The notes under the pieces are model-generated. The model did not search any database, was not told where the DNA came from, and was given only the letters and a program-made list of their open reading frames with translations. From Cytobacillus horneckiae (lineage in GTDB: Bacteria; Bacillota; Bacilli; Bacillales; Cytobacillaceae), in assembly GCF_002835735.1 (NCBI RefSeq), contig NZ_PISD01000039.1, forward strand, positions 1 through 51,079: DNA of 51,079 bases, in the 5' to 3' direction. How positions within the stretch are numbered: the stretch's first letter is position 1; the number at the start of each line of letters is the position of its first letter. Below, in pieces: positions 13,519-24,600 of this stretch. Made by a program: the position numbers and the translations under genes.

Positions 13519-13589
13519 CTCGTACTACTAAGAAAGGCGAAGCACTATACCGCAAAGGCCTAGTGCAGAAGCTAGCTTGCGTCTAGCTA
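13519..13589. repeat. Degenerate copy of the rpoN-upstream repeat
   Basis: AAGAAAGGCGAAG ... CTAGTGCAGAAGCTAGC resembles the start and end of the tandem units at 17726-17998, with the middle shortened. It lies in the gapA-pgk gap. Confidence 0.4.
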
Positions 13590-13659
13590 TGTATAATTAA
13601 TCACCGTTTTCCCTCTTGCCATTGCCACAATTGGAGCTAAAACGTTTAGAAAAAGTCAA

Positions 13660-13694
13660 AAGAATAGGGAGAGGGATATGTCCCATTCTCCCTT
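13660..13694 (-). terminator. Hairpin in the gapA-pgk gap
   Basis: Minus-strand stem GGGAGAATGGGA/TCCCTCTCCC (one bulge) followed by TATTCTTTTGAC. It is a probable partial terminator about 170 bp after gapA, which would give more gapA than downstream message. No gene is visible in the rest of 13470-13863. Confidence 0.65.
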
Positions 13695-13863
13695 TACCAT
13701 TTATCATTATAGACGTTCATGCATCTAATATCCATAAATATTGGTTTGTATGCTGTTTTTTTTCAGAATACTAATTCCAATCAGATTTAAAAAAACATTG
13801 CGGCTGCCATGTCCTATTGAAAAATCAACCACAATTCCTAATAGCTTAAAAAGTGATGATTTT

Positions 13864-15917
<2,054 letters not shown>

Positions 15918-15941
15918 GAGAAAACCCCTTCACCCCATATG

Positions 15942-15977
15942 GTCAATATATGTCCACCCAAGACGTTTTGTGTCCCA
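15942..15977 (-). promoter_or_regulatory. CggR operator
   Basis: On the minus strand: TGGGAC-N6-CGTC-N4-GTGGAC-N6-TGAC. This fits the known tandem operator CGGGAC-N6-TGTC-N4-CGGGAC-N6-TGTC with one or two changes per half and exact spacing. It lies directly upstream of cggR, as expected for autoregulation. I could not place the -10/-35 elements with confidence. Confidence 0.85.
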
Positions 15978-15984
15978 ACTGAAC

Positions 15985-16034
15985 AAAAAAAATAAAATCA
16001 CTGCTGCTTTATATTTCCATAGTAACAGGAGTGA
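15985..16034 (-). terminator. Terminator between the glutaredoxin-like gene and cggR
   Basis: Minus-strand arms AAATCACT and AGTGATTT, extended by CTG/CAG across a mismatch, followed by TATTTTTTTTG. It separates rpoN/glutaredoxin from the glycolytic operon. Confidence 0.75.
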
Positions 16035-16060
16035 TTTATATTTTCAACTAATGTGAGCTA

Positions 16061-16306
16061 TTAATTCGCTTCAAGGGCTTCCTTAATCGTAAAATAATCA
16101 ATTTGACCATATTGTACGAGCATTTGATTAATTTCTATCACAGGAATCATTAAACCATACTTTTCTGTCCACTCATCGCTTTGATCAATTTCATTCGCCA
16201 CATAAGAAAAGTCCATTTCCTCTTTTAACTGCGCAATTATTTTTTCTGCTTGTTCACACAGTGGACAGCAAGTGCGCGTATAAAGAGTAAGTATCGGCAT
16301 CTCCAT
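16061..16306 (-). CDS. Glutaredoxin-like thioredoxin-fold protein
   Basis: 81 residues from MEMPILTLYTRTCCPLCEQAEK. The ATG at 16306 is 8 nt after GAGGG; the frame remains open upstream into rpoN but that part is not protein-like. The CCPLC motif at about residues 13-17 holds the redox cysteines of glutaredoxin/NrdH-like folds, and a cis-proline (MIPVIEIN) follows. Probable thiol-disulfide reductase of unknown partner. It starts 16 bp after the rpoN stop, so it is probably co-transcribed with rpoN. The same neighbour is seen between rpoN and cggR in other bacilli. Confidence 0.8.
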   Translation of the reverse strand: MEMPILTLYTRTCCPLCEQAEKIIAQLKEEMDFSYVANEIDQSDEWTEKYGLMIPVIEINQMLVQYGQIDYFTIKEALEAN

Positions 16307-16322
16307 GTTGTATCCCTCACAA

Positions 16323-17657
16323 TCAATCGTATCTTTTCCTTTTGGATGAAGATGGAATCCCCAGCTGGTCGCGGTATTTTGCAACCGTTCGTCTAGAAAT
16401 CACCATTCCTTCCTCATCCTTAAGCCTATTCACAATCTCCTGGTCAGATAGCGGCTTTTTCTTATTTTCGTCCTTAACCATTTGGCTTATCACATTTTTC
16501 ACCTGTTGTGATGAAGTATTTTCAAAAGATGTCGTTTTAATTGTACTAGAAAAGAACGATCTCAGTTCATATGTCCCAAAAGGAGTTTGCGCATATTTTT
16601 CACGCACAGCCCTGCTTACAGTAGACTCATGTATCTCTAGCTCATCAGCAATTTCCTTCATTGTCATCGGTTTAAGATAATTCGGCCCCTTCATAAAAAA
16701 GTCCGGTTGCCGTTCAACAATTTTTAATGACACCTTCAATAAAGTTTCTTTCCGCTGTTCAATACTACGGAAAATCCATTGATAATCCTGTTTTTTCTCC
16801 TGTAAAAAACGGTTTACCTGCTGGTCAGAGCCTGTCTGGAACTTTTGAAAATATTGATTATTAAAGCTTATTTTAGGAAGGACATCATCTAAAATACTGA
16901 CTGTAAATGACTCTCCATTCCATGCTATAACTACTTCAGGGGTAATATAAGCTGTCTGTTCATCCTGAAAATTAGAAGCCGGCCTTGGATCAAGCGTTTG
17001 CACTAAATCAAAGACCTCCTGAATGTCTTTTAAGTCAACATCCAAACGCTTTGATATATCCTTCCACTTTTTTTCAGCAAACAGCAAAAAATACTCTTCT
17101 ATAATTTTTTCTGCCAGCTCATTGTGAGGAGTCATTCTTTGAAGCTGAAGTAATAAGCATTCCTGCAAATCTCTAGCGCCAACCCCTGCCGGTTCTAAGC
17201 ACTGGAGCTCGATAATTGCTTCATTCATCTCTTCCTTAGAGGCGTGATAGTATCGAGCAATTTCGTTCGTATCAACCTTTAAGTAACCGTTTTCATCTAG
17301 ATTATCTATTAAGTGGGAAACCATCTTTACTTCTTTATCATCCATTACAGCGATAGCTAGCTGTGAATGTAAATATTCCTGCAAAGACATTGTCTGCTTT
17401 GCTCCTAATTGTTCGATCCAATTTTGCTTATCTTTTTCAAACTTTACTTTCGATGGCTTCACTCTGTCATAACGGGGGTCCATCGATTGTACATTGCTTG
17501 ATTCTATTTGTAATAGGGGATTTTCCAGCGCTTTATTTTCTAAAAAGGCAGAAAGCTCCTGCGTGTTATATTGTAACAGCGCAATCGCCTGCGTTAATTC
17601 CTGCGTCATTGTCAACTTTAATGTCTGCTGTTGCCATAACCCTGCTTTCATATTCAT
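16323..17657 (-). CDS. rpoN: RNA polymerase sigma-54 factor (SigL)
   Basis: 444 residues. N-terminal glutamine-rich activator-interacting region (MKAGLWQQQTLKLTMTQELTQAIALLQYN), a core-binding middle, a helix-turn-helix (TMKEIADELEIHESTVSRAVREKYAQTPFG), and the C-terminal RpoN box region in RRTVAKYRDQLGI (ARRTVAKYR in the consensus) that reads the -24 element. It directs transcription from -24/-12 promoters with ATPase activators; in Bacillus it serves amino-acid and levan catabolism. The start is placed at the ATG at 17657, 8 nt after GGGGG. A tandem repeat array lies just upstream. Confidence 0.96.
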   Translation of the reverse strand: MNMKAGLWQQQTLKLTMTQELTQAIALLQYNTQELSAFLENKALENPLLQIESSNVQSMDPRYDRVKPSKVKFEKDKQNWIEQLGAKQTMSLQEYLHSQLAIAVMDDKEVKMVSHLIDNLDENGYLKVDTNEIARYYHASKEEMNEAIIELQCLEPAGVGARDLQECLLLQLQRMTPHNELAEKIIEEYFLLFAEKKWKDISKRLDVDLKDIQEVFDLVQTLDPRPASNFQDEQTAYITPEVVIAWNGESFTVSILDDVLPKISFNNQYFQKFQTGSDQQVNRFLQEKKQDYQWIFRSIEQRKETLLKVSLKIVERQPDFFMKGPNYLKPMTMKEIADELEIHESTVSRAVREKYAQTPFGTYELRSFFSSTIKTTSFENTSSQQVKNVISQMVKDENKKKPLSDQEIVNRLKDEEGMVISRRTVAKYRDQLGIPSSSKRKRYD

Positions 17658-17725
17658 CACACATACCCCCTTCCCTCATTCTACAACAACCATCAAAAAT
17701 AGTGTATAGAAATAAATTGGTAGTA

Positions 17726-18022
17726 AGAAAAGCGAAGGCGACTGTTCAGAGGCGACAAGCTTAAGGCGTCTCTGAAATGAAGGCGTTCTTTGCCTTCAAT
17801 TCAGAGGTGGCTTAAGACCTCGAGCCTCTAGGAGCCGCAGCTAGACAATGAGAAAAGCGGAGGCGACTGTTCAGAGGCGACAAGCTTATGACCTCGAGAC
17901 TCTAGGAGCTGCAGCTAGACAATGAGAAAAGCGGAAGGGCCTGGTACAGCCCCGACAAGCTTATGACCTCGAGGGGCTAGGCCATGAAGCTAGACCTCGA
18001 AAAGCGAAAGGCGACTGTAAAA
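17726..18022. repeat. Three tandem copies plus a partial copy of an intergenic repeat
   Basis: Units at 17726-17851, 17852-17924, 17925-17998 and a stub at 17999-18022. Each starts GAAAAGCG(G/A)A, contains CGACAAGCTTA, ACCTCGAG and CTAGG, and ends CAGCTAGAC or AAGCTAGAC. The first unit carries an extra ~53-bp internal hairpin insertion. The opening part CAGAGGCGACAAGC and the CTCTAGGAG half can pair. Similar sequences are a familiar intergenic repeat in bacilli; I know no function. A decayed copy lies at 13519-13589. Confidence 0.85.
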
Positions 18023-18143
18023 AGGCTAACCATGATGTAAATATAATATCAATAACAGATAAGCCGTAAATTCACCAAAATAGTAATCGTCGAATTGGAA
18101 ATTTTAATTTTTTTAATTTTTCAGAACCTTTTCCCTTTAGTTA

Positions 18144-18194
18144 CAAAACCGTATTATTCGACATAATTCTGTATACATATGATAAAATTTCTTG
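18144..18194 (+). promoter_or_regulatory. Possible promoter of the riboswitch transcript
   Basis: TCGACA (from about 18158) followed after 17 bp by GATAAA, with several overlapping alternatives such as TATGAT. The position just ahead of the aptamer is right but the elements are weak. Confidence 0.3.
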
Positions 18195-18275
18195 TATTGG
18201 GCAAATTTTACGAAAGTAAAAGACGCAAAGCCACGGGCCTAAAACATTTGATGTCATGGTAGCCGGGTTGCACTT
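18195..18275 (+). ncRNA. Cyclic di-GMP-I (GEMM-I) riboswitch aptamer
   Basis: Core features are present in order: GGGCAAA, a six-pair stem TTTTAC/GTAAAA capped by the GAAA tetraloop, the near-invariant GACGCAAAGCCACGGGCCTAAA, a variable hairpin, then the tetraloop-receptor side GGTAGCCGGGTTGC. These are the ligand-binding and docking elements of the class I c-di-GMP aptamer. It senses the second messenger for the sessile/motile switch. A terminator-like hairpin starts within 5 nt of its 3' end, and the gene controlled is the small CDS at 18416. Confidence 0.92.
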
Positions 18276-18277
18276 TT

Positions 18278-18333
18278 AGGATGAAATAGATTAATATTTT
18301 TCGCTTTTGATTAATTTAATCGTCCTATTTTTA
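18278..18333 (+). terminator. Expression platform: terminator after the c-di-GMP aptamer
   Basis: AGGATGA pairs with TCGTCCT and, inside, ATTAAT pairs with ATTAAT, followed by ATTTTTATAG. The stem is imperfect and A/T-rich in the middle. Its 5' arm abuts the aptamer, so ligand binding could choose between termination and read-through. Whether binding turns the gene on or off cannot be read from the sequence. Confidence 0.55.
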
Positions 18334-18415
18334 TAGACTTCCATTCATCGGAAATCTTTATCATTCACGATCCCTTTCTAATTTTGCCTATTTTGTTAAA
18401 GGAAAGGTGTGTAAT

Positions 18416-18622
18416 ATGATATTACCTACAGTACAAAGCGAAGATACTAAAGTGACTCATATAGTGAAGGATCAACACTCTTGTATATGCGGATTCAAAT
18501 ACAATGTATTTGCTACTTTTACTAAAAGAGATTTAAAAAAAATTCAATTTAAGCCAAACGAGAAAATTACATGTCCTTTATGCAAAGCTTCCTTAAACAA
18601 AAGCTATAGTCTAAACAGCTAA
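18416..18622 (+). CDS. Small four-cysteine (zinc-ribbon-like) protein under c-di-GMP riboswitch
   Basis: 68 residues starting MILPTVQSEDTKV; the ATG at 18416 is 8 nt after GGAAAGG (a GTG three codons earlier overlaps the site). Cysteines fall as CICG (23, 25) and CPLC (53, 56), the spacing of a small zinc ribbon, with a basic middle segment (FTKRDLKKIQFKPNEK). No membrane segment or signal peptide. I do not recognise the family. It is the only gene between the riboswitch and a strong terminator at 18640, so it must be the regulated product. Possible nucleic-acid- or protein-binding adaptor in the c-di-GMP response; this is inference. Confidence 0.75.
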   Translation: MILPTVQSEDTKVTHIVKDQHSCICGFKYNVFATFTKRDLKKIQFKPNEKITCPLCKASLNKSYSLNS

Positions 18623-18639
18623 TTTCCCAATCCTCATGT

Positions 18640-18675
18640 AAAAACCAACCTCGTCTTTAAACTAGGTTGGTTTTT
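18640..18675. terminator. Bidirectional terminator
   Basis: Near-perfect stem AAAAACCAACCT/AGGTTGGTTTTT with an 11-nt loop and T/A runs on both sides. It serves the plus-strand small gene (stop 18622) and the minus-strand membrane protein (stop 18674). Confidence 0.9.
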
Positions 18676-19138
18676 ATGAAGTAGATGTAAATTTCAACAG
18701 TATTTTCTTTATAATCCATCCTACTAGAACACCCGGTATGACGGAAAGCATAGGAAGCCATACGGGTCCAAAGAATACACCAAAGATGGTCACCTCTGTA
18801 GAATACATTAATCCTACCGTCACAAAATAGGCAGAGAAAACAAATGGTAAAAACGCATAACGCCCCTTACCTCCGCCTGCATCCTTAAAAGCATCCCATA
18901 TTGCAAAAAAATATAAACAAGGATAAAACATCAACCAACCATAATTCGCAAGCTCAGCAGCTTGTTCAATCTTCCCTTGAAAACTAAGCATAATAATTTC
19001 ATTAAAGTTTGCCATCACATTAAATAGGATTTCCAACCCAAGAAAGATGGTGCCTTTGAAAAATTTTCCATTTAAATACTGCCCAAACCCCGGAAAAGCT
19101 ATTGACCAGAAGAGTTTTTCAATCGGTTTATTATTCAC
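18674..19138 (-). CDS. Multi-pass membrane protein, function unknown
   Basis: 154 residues with about four hydrophobic segments. It begins NKPIEKLFWSIAFPGFGQYLNGKFFKGTIFLGLEILFN; the FPGFGQYLNGxxxKG turn recalls the TM2-type/membrane scaffold proteins found in many Bacillus. There is no catalytic motif. It starts only 9 bp after the DUF3231 gene and probably shares its transcript. Function cannot be assigned. Confidence 0.65.
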   Translation of the reverse strand: MNNKPIEKLFWSIAFPGFGQYLNGKFFKGTIFLGLEILFNVMANFNEIIMLSFQGKIEQAAELANYGWLMFYPCLYFFAIWDAFKDAGGGKGRYAFLPFVFSAYFVTVGLMYSTEVTIFGVFFGPVWLPMLSVIPGVLVGWIIKKILLKFTSTS

Positions 19139-19147
19139 TGTTAAAAC

Positions 19148-20152
19148 CTATTTCATTTGGAATTTATGATCAACTGATTGCGGCGCTTGCTCCAGCCAAC
19201 CATATTTTATTAATAGCTTTGCCGCTTGATTGCCAAGCTCAACGGTATCAACCAAAACTGCTGCATAGATTTCTCCTAAATCTCTTCTAGATACTGTTCC
19301 TAAAGCTGTTCCATAATAACCGGTTAATGTGGCAATGAACATCACTACTTGACCGAGCATTAGTCTTTCAGAAAAAGGTGGAGTAGTAGAGTGTAGCACT
19401 TCTGAATCTAATGTAGGTGAAGTAGAGATGTTATCCTTAATCAATGTGTTTGCAAATTTTTCAACATTTTTATTAAAATGATTCACACATTTTAATAAAA
19501 ACTTTTCAATATCATTTGAAGCGACTGTTTGACTTAAACCAAGAAATACAGCTTTTCCTAATGCATTTCTTTGCATATCATTGTATAAGTTCATTACCTC
19601 TACAACAGTTAATGCCCTCTGCTTCCCTACAAATCCGGAAAGGTAACTTCCCTTATCAGCAATTTCAATTTTTTCAGGAATAGGGATTGATGGGCTCCGA
19701 TAATATGTACCTTTAGATTGCAGCAATGATAAAGTCCTTTTATACAACTGAATATCTTCTTGAAGGGCTTTGTTAAATAATTCTTCCACATCTTCCCGAA
19801 CAGCGATTGAAACTGCGGTGCTGTATCCAATCATCCCGTATCTGGTCATATCATGAATATAGCTGAGCATCAGTATCTCTGAATACAGTTTTGGTGCAGA
19901 AATATTTACATCCTCATCTTCATTCATTGCTATAGGAATCGGATGATTTTCCTTTTCATAAATGGCAATAATCTCACTTATTATCCCATCACAGATTTGA
20001 ATGGCATTTTTAATAATAGCAGTAAGCTCTTGATCTTCAGCTTTATTTTCACAATACAATAACACACATTTATACATTTTATTATTCATAAAAGTATTCC
20101 ATAGCTGTGCCAATTCAGCAGCAGTCAAACGATCGTCCACATCCGTCATCAT
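19148..20152 (-). CDS. DUF3231 family protein
   Basis: 334 residues made of two related helical halves. Each carries a QLWxxxMxxxxxxCxLxY-like start and a YGxxGYSTAVSIAVREDV or YGTALGTVSRRDLGEIYA-type helix, as in the tandem four-helix (ferritin-like) DUF3231 proteins of spore-formers. The biochemical role is unknown; several family members are expressed late, in sporulation, but nothing here proves that. An AGGGAGGGTT ribosome-binding site precedes the ATGATG start. Confidence 0.8.
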   Translation of the reverse strand: MMTDVDDRLTAAELAQLWNTFMNNKMYKCVLLYCENKAEDQELTAIIKNAIQICDGIISEIIAIYEKENHPIPIAMNEDEDVNISAPKLYSEILMLSYIHDMTRYGMIGYSTAVSIAVREDVEELFNKALQEDIQLYKRTLSLLQSKGTYYRSPSIPIPEKIEIADKGSYLSGFVGKQRALTVVEVMNLYNDMQRNALGKAVFLGLSQTVASNDIEKFLLKCVNHFNKNVEKFANTLIKDNISTSPTLDSEVLHSTTPPFSERLMLGQVVMFIATLTGYYGTALGTVSRRDLGEIYAAVLVDTVELGNQAAKLLIKYGWLEQAPQSVDHKFQMK

Positions 20153-20285
20153 AACCCTCCCTATGAAAGATTATTGTTAGGGTGTCCTATAAGAGATGAA
20201 AGCATTCCCAGATTTTTTACAGAATCAAAATAATCAAAAAGAAGGTATCCAAATAAAGCAATGAATACCCGCTGTATTAGAGGAT
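20153..20285 (-). other. Coding-like frame without a start codon
   Basis: Between the HTH-TPR gene and the DUF3231 gene the minus strand has an open frame that reads PLIQRVFIALFGYLLFDYF, DSVKNLGMLSSLIGHPNNNLS and a stop. The composition looks protein-like (a hydrophobic stretch followed by a polar tail), yet it has no ATG, GTG or TTG upstream of an internal ATG. It may be a gene remnant, or a frameshifted small peptide gene at the place where a signal peptide for the upstream regulator might sit. Confidence 0.3.
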
Positions 20286-21521
20286 TTAAACCAATGTAGA
20301 AGGGGGAATGAGGTTTTTAGCCAGGCTTAATGCTTCTTTTGTTTTTCCGTTTTCTGCGTAAAAATAAAAAAGAAGCCTTTCATACTTCTCGATCATTAAT
20401 GTATCTCCTGACTCTTTATAATAAGGGAGAATTTTTTCTTCAATAAGTTGGAAGGCCTGTATTTTTTGTTCTGAAAGCAGAAGGTAATAAAATTGAAAAT
20501 GGAATTTTGGCAGTGCATGTGTGTTTTTCTGTAATAGTTCCATTCCTCTTTCAACTTCAATCATTAATTCTTTGTTATTTAAAGTGTGCCCATGATAGGC
20601 ATTCCCTATGAGATTCTCTAAAAACATGCAATAAATCACATCCGATTCATCTACAAGACTTAACGCCTGCAAATAATAATGATGAGATTTCTCATACATC
20701 CCTCTCTTATGTAAATCATAGGCAAAGTTGTGATACGCCTTCGCTTTGCGCGCAATTGATCCACAGGCATCACATAATCTAAATAATGCCTCATAACGTT
20801 CTTTTATCTCAGTATAATTGGCGATTGATTTTGCATTTAGCTGGACTAAAAGCAACGTCTCAGCATCGATTATGCGTTGAATGTTCATTGTTTTGTGAAA
20901 ATAACTTGCTGCGATTTCACCATAATAATAAGACTGCACATTTTGGTTAATCACATAATGTGCCACTGCCAGATGATAGTAATATTCATTTTGATGATAA
21001 ACCTCGTGGTCTATACTTGTTAGTACGCGAATACAATCCTTGTTTCTTCCCGTTAAAAAATAATATATCCCGAGATTATGCTTAAGAAAGTTTTCTTCAA
21101 AAATCGATAATGATAAATTGCCCTGATCAATCTTTTTTATATACTCATTTGCTTTTTCGAGATTTCCTATATATAAATAATAACGGGCAAAGGTTAATGA
21201 ATAGGATGCATAAAAGTCAGGCATATCCTTTAAAGGATTCCTTTCCAGCGCCTCTTTCAATCGAACAATTTCTTGATCATTTTGAAGGATAATATGATGC
21301 TGCAGCTCCTCCATCTTCTTTTCAAACGCGTGATACTTTGTTTTTTCCTCCCCCATATTAATTTTAAGCCTTTTACATAACAAAGTGATGATTTCGCTGG
21401 AATACTCCGTTATTTCTCTCTCAATTTTACTAAGATGAGTAATCGAGCAAATACCTTGAACGATTTCTTTTTGAGTCAGTTTCGCCTTTTCTCGATAATA
21501 TTTGATGATTCGACCTTCCAT
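20286..21521 (-). CDS. HTH (Xre) - TPR regulator, RRNPP-like
   Basis: 411 residues. N-terminal Xre-type helix-turn-helix (about 1-60: IIKYYREKAKLTQKEIVQGICSITHLSKIERE), then an all-helical array of TPR-type repeats, recognisable in YASYSLTFARYYLYIGNLEKANEYI, GIYYFLTGRNKDCI and KAYHNFAYDLHKRGMYEKSHHYYLQAL. This architecture belongs to the peptide-pheromone receptors of bacilli (PlcR, NprR and relatives). No clear signal-peptide gene is seen beside it; a suspicious start-less frame follows. It lies downstream of the giant subtilase, behind a terminator. Control of that protease is a guess from family habits. Confidence 0.75.
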   Translation of the reverse strand: MEGRIIKYYREKAKLTQKEIVQGICSITHLSKIEREITEYSSEIITLLCKRLKINMGEEKTKYHAFEKKMEELQHHIILQNDQEIVRLKEALERNPLKDMPDFYASYSLTFARYYLYIGNLEKANEYIKKIDQGNLSLSIFEENFLKHNLGIYYFLTGRNKDCIRVLTSIDHEVYHQNEYYYHLAVAHYVINQNVQSYYYGEIAASYFHKTMNIQRIIDAETLLLVQLNAKSIANYTEIKERYEALFRLCDACGSIARKAKAYHNFAYDLHKRGMYEKSHHYYLQALSLVDESDVIYCMFLENLIGNAYHGHTLNNKELMIEVERGMELLQKNTHALPKFHFQFYYLLLSEQKIQAFQLIEEKILPYYKESGDTLMIEKYERLLFYFYAENGKTKEALSLAKNLIPPSTLV

Positions 21522-21587
21522 CAGCGGAAAACCTCCAGCCTCCTTGAAAATTAAGGAAGAGACTCCTTCAGAATATTATAACAAAAG

Positions 21588-21626
21588 AAAAAAGCACCAG
21601 GTTTGAAACACCCTGGTGCTTTTTTC
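21588..21626. terminator. Terminator after the subtilase gene
   Basis: Symmetric hairpin AAAAAAGCACCAGG/CCTGGTGCTTTTTT with a ~9-nt loop and T runs on both strands. It begins directly at the stop codon of the protease. Confidence 0.92.
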
Positions 21627-24600
21627 TTAATTTTTATTTGGTTCTAATTCGATTAGACGCAAGAAATACTCAAGGTCCTTTTTCCCAATCGTTTCTTTTG
21701 GATCTTTATTGCCCGCATCTGGTCCTTTAGCTAAGAAATTCTTTTCTATTAGTCTGACATCTGCTTCATCAACCTTGCCATCCTGATTGATATCTTCCTT
21801 TTTAATTGAGCTGTCTTCATCACCATAGGCATCAACGGCGTCCCTGATATCTTTAATATCAATCAGCTTATCCCCGTTTACATCACCTGCGAGTCCGAGA
21901 GCTGGACGTACGCGCTGCAGCTGGCCAATCAGCTCGCCAGCAACCTTCTTCCCTGGAATAAACGTACTGTAGCTTTTCAAATGTCCAGGCGCAGCAATCA
22001 CCAAAGTATATTCCTGGCTGCTTGCCGGAATTCCTTTTACTTGGAATTGACCGTACGAATCTATTGTTCCTTTATATTTTTTGCCTGATCTTGTTTGCGC
22101 ATAAATGTTGATACCTAGATTTTCCGCATCGCCAGTCCGGTTAAAGTACCCTTCTTCACTATTAAAAGCTTCTAAATTTACAGTTCCTTCAACAGTCGTA
22201 TGCTTGGAAATCACCTCAAACTTCTCAGTGCTATAAAACGGCAGTTCTGCTGTCTTATTATCTTTCTGCTCATAGCTCGCAGTGACAACCTCAAATGCAG
22301 AATATTTGCTATACAAGGTATCATCAATCAATTTGAAGTTCACATCAATAATTGGCATATCTCCACTTAACCCGTTAAATGCTTTTCCTGAGAGGACAGT
22401 TTCCAACGTAACTGAGCTTGTCCAAGGTTCATCCTTGGCTACTTCAGGGTCCTTTAGTTCCACTGATATGCCTTTTTGTTTTGCATATTGTTTGATTTCC
22501 TGCGATAACTTCGCATTTTTAAATTGATAATACTCATCATAGAAGCTCACTTTATGCTGACTGGACATTAAATCTTTTACATTGTTTAAAGTAAGTGACA
22601 TTGTAATCGTATCATTCTTTTTAATGGACTTCTTATTATAGTCAGCCGAAATATATGGAGTGCCTTCTTGCAGGAAAATATATCTTTCGTGATTGACTGC
22701 TGTCGCTATGTCCATTGTTGCTAATTGTAAATATAGCGCATCTTCTGCAATATCGCTTTTCTCGATGCCAAATTTCACTTCTCCATTTTCAGCAATCGGG
22801 AATGTCCGTGCAAAGTATGCGAACTTTGATGTATCAAAGAACATTGTATTAGAGGACTGGTCATACTCAAGCCCTTTTTCATTTAGAAGATCAACTGTCT
22901 GATCCTGAACATTTCCATGAACATAGAATGCTTCCATGCCATCTTCTTCAGTAAACATTGAATCGTTCAGCTCATAAACGCCAGGCTTTTTGTCCCATGA
23001 AACTTCTGGAGCAGTATTATCTACAATTACGGGTGAATCAATTGTATAAGTTTTCCCACTCTCGTCTGTAGCTATAAAATCGAATTTATAATCACCTTCA
23101 GGCAGCTTGACTCTTTCCTCTGCTATTGGATTTTCAGGGTCATTCGTAAATGGCTGCATATATCCTGTGAACATATAAATAAGAAAATATTCTCTGTCTG
23201 GCACCATATTGTTCGCATTGAGTGATCCGATATATCCTAAAGGTTCACCTGTTTTTCCATCCGATAAAATCACATCAATCGTTTCCATCGGGCTTTTCAA
23301 GGCAAACATTCCATTAATAATTGGATAATAGTGCTGCCAGAATGTAATATCATTTGCTAGCGATGGTCTATCTGTTTCAATATAGTCAATTCCTTTATCA
23401 GTAACAGTAATAGAGAAAGGAACTTGGTAGTTTTCTTCTTGATTATCTTTATTTGTAAAAATAATATACCCTTCATAAGCGCCAGGTTTTGCCGTGCTCG
23501 GCACTTTTATTGTTGCAGGAAGTGTCTTGCTTTTTTCCTTCCCTACTGCAATCGAATTTTTAATATTGAGCTTTACGCCATTTTCCTTGGCGTTTTCCAC
23601 TCCTTCTATCCCTTCATTAAATTTGACGCTAATAGCATAGTTCTTTTTCTTGCCACGATTTTCAATCTCTATGTCTTTACTAATGCTGATTGCTTCATTA
23701 TTTTCTCTTAAATACTCTCTACCAAAAGCGATGGATCCTGTTTCTTCTTCAATTAAAGTTTTTTCATCACCTGTCATTGTTTCTGTCTGATCTAATACTT
23801 TAATTGTTGTCTCGGCATGTACCGCTTCATATGCATCTATACGGCCTGCACCTACTTCATTCACTGAGTAATGATGCTTTAAATCAACGGATGTATTCAT
23901 TAAAGCTTGTTTTACATCAAATGGATCATACTCTTCGTTACTCTGAAGGATGAGTGCGGCTACACCGGCAACATGCGGGGAAGCCATGGAAGTCCCTTGC
24001 ATACTGCTATAGGAAATGGAGTAATCTTCTCCTTCTTCAGGGCTGTTAATATATTCCGGAATGGTAGAGAATACAGCCACACCAGGTGCAACGACATCTG
24101 GTTTAATATCATAGTTACCGTTTACCGGCCCTCTTGAACTAAAGTCTGCCAAGGTATCGCCTTCGGTTTTTGTACTGGATAAGTCTTTGAAACTAACTGT
24201 AGAAACTCCGCTATTTTTCAGCTTTTCCCCTTCTTCTTTAGACAGGCGGAACGACGGGATATAGCCTTTGCCTTCACCTAGATAAGCAGAGATTTGTCCA
24301 TCAGTATTATTATAAATAATGGTAGCGATGGCTCCTGCTGCTTTTGCATTTGCAATTTTCTCATCAAAAGTTAGTGTTCCTCTTTCAATTAATGCCACTT
24401 TCCCTTTAACATCGATACCTTCAAAATCACCGGCTTGTCCTATTCCTGCAGAGACTAGCGGTAGATTTTTCGCTTCTAATAGTTTTAATTGGTCAGAGAA
24501 ATTCTTCGCTAATAACATAAGTGATAATGTATCTTTCCCAGCTGATAGTGACATCGTTGGGATATTCATCGCTGAATCACTTGCACCGACTGTAATACCT

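Noticed and set aside
13470..13863. Extra small gene between gapA and pgk
   Set aside because: Only a decayed repeat and a terminator hairpin are present; all frames are short and without ribosome-binding sites.
17726..18022. CRISPR array
   Set aside because: Only three adjacent units of ~73 bp with no unique spacers between them and no cas genes.
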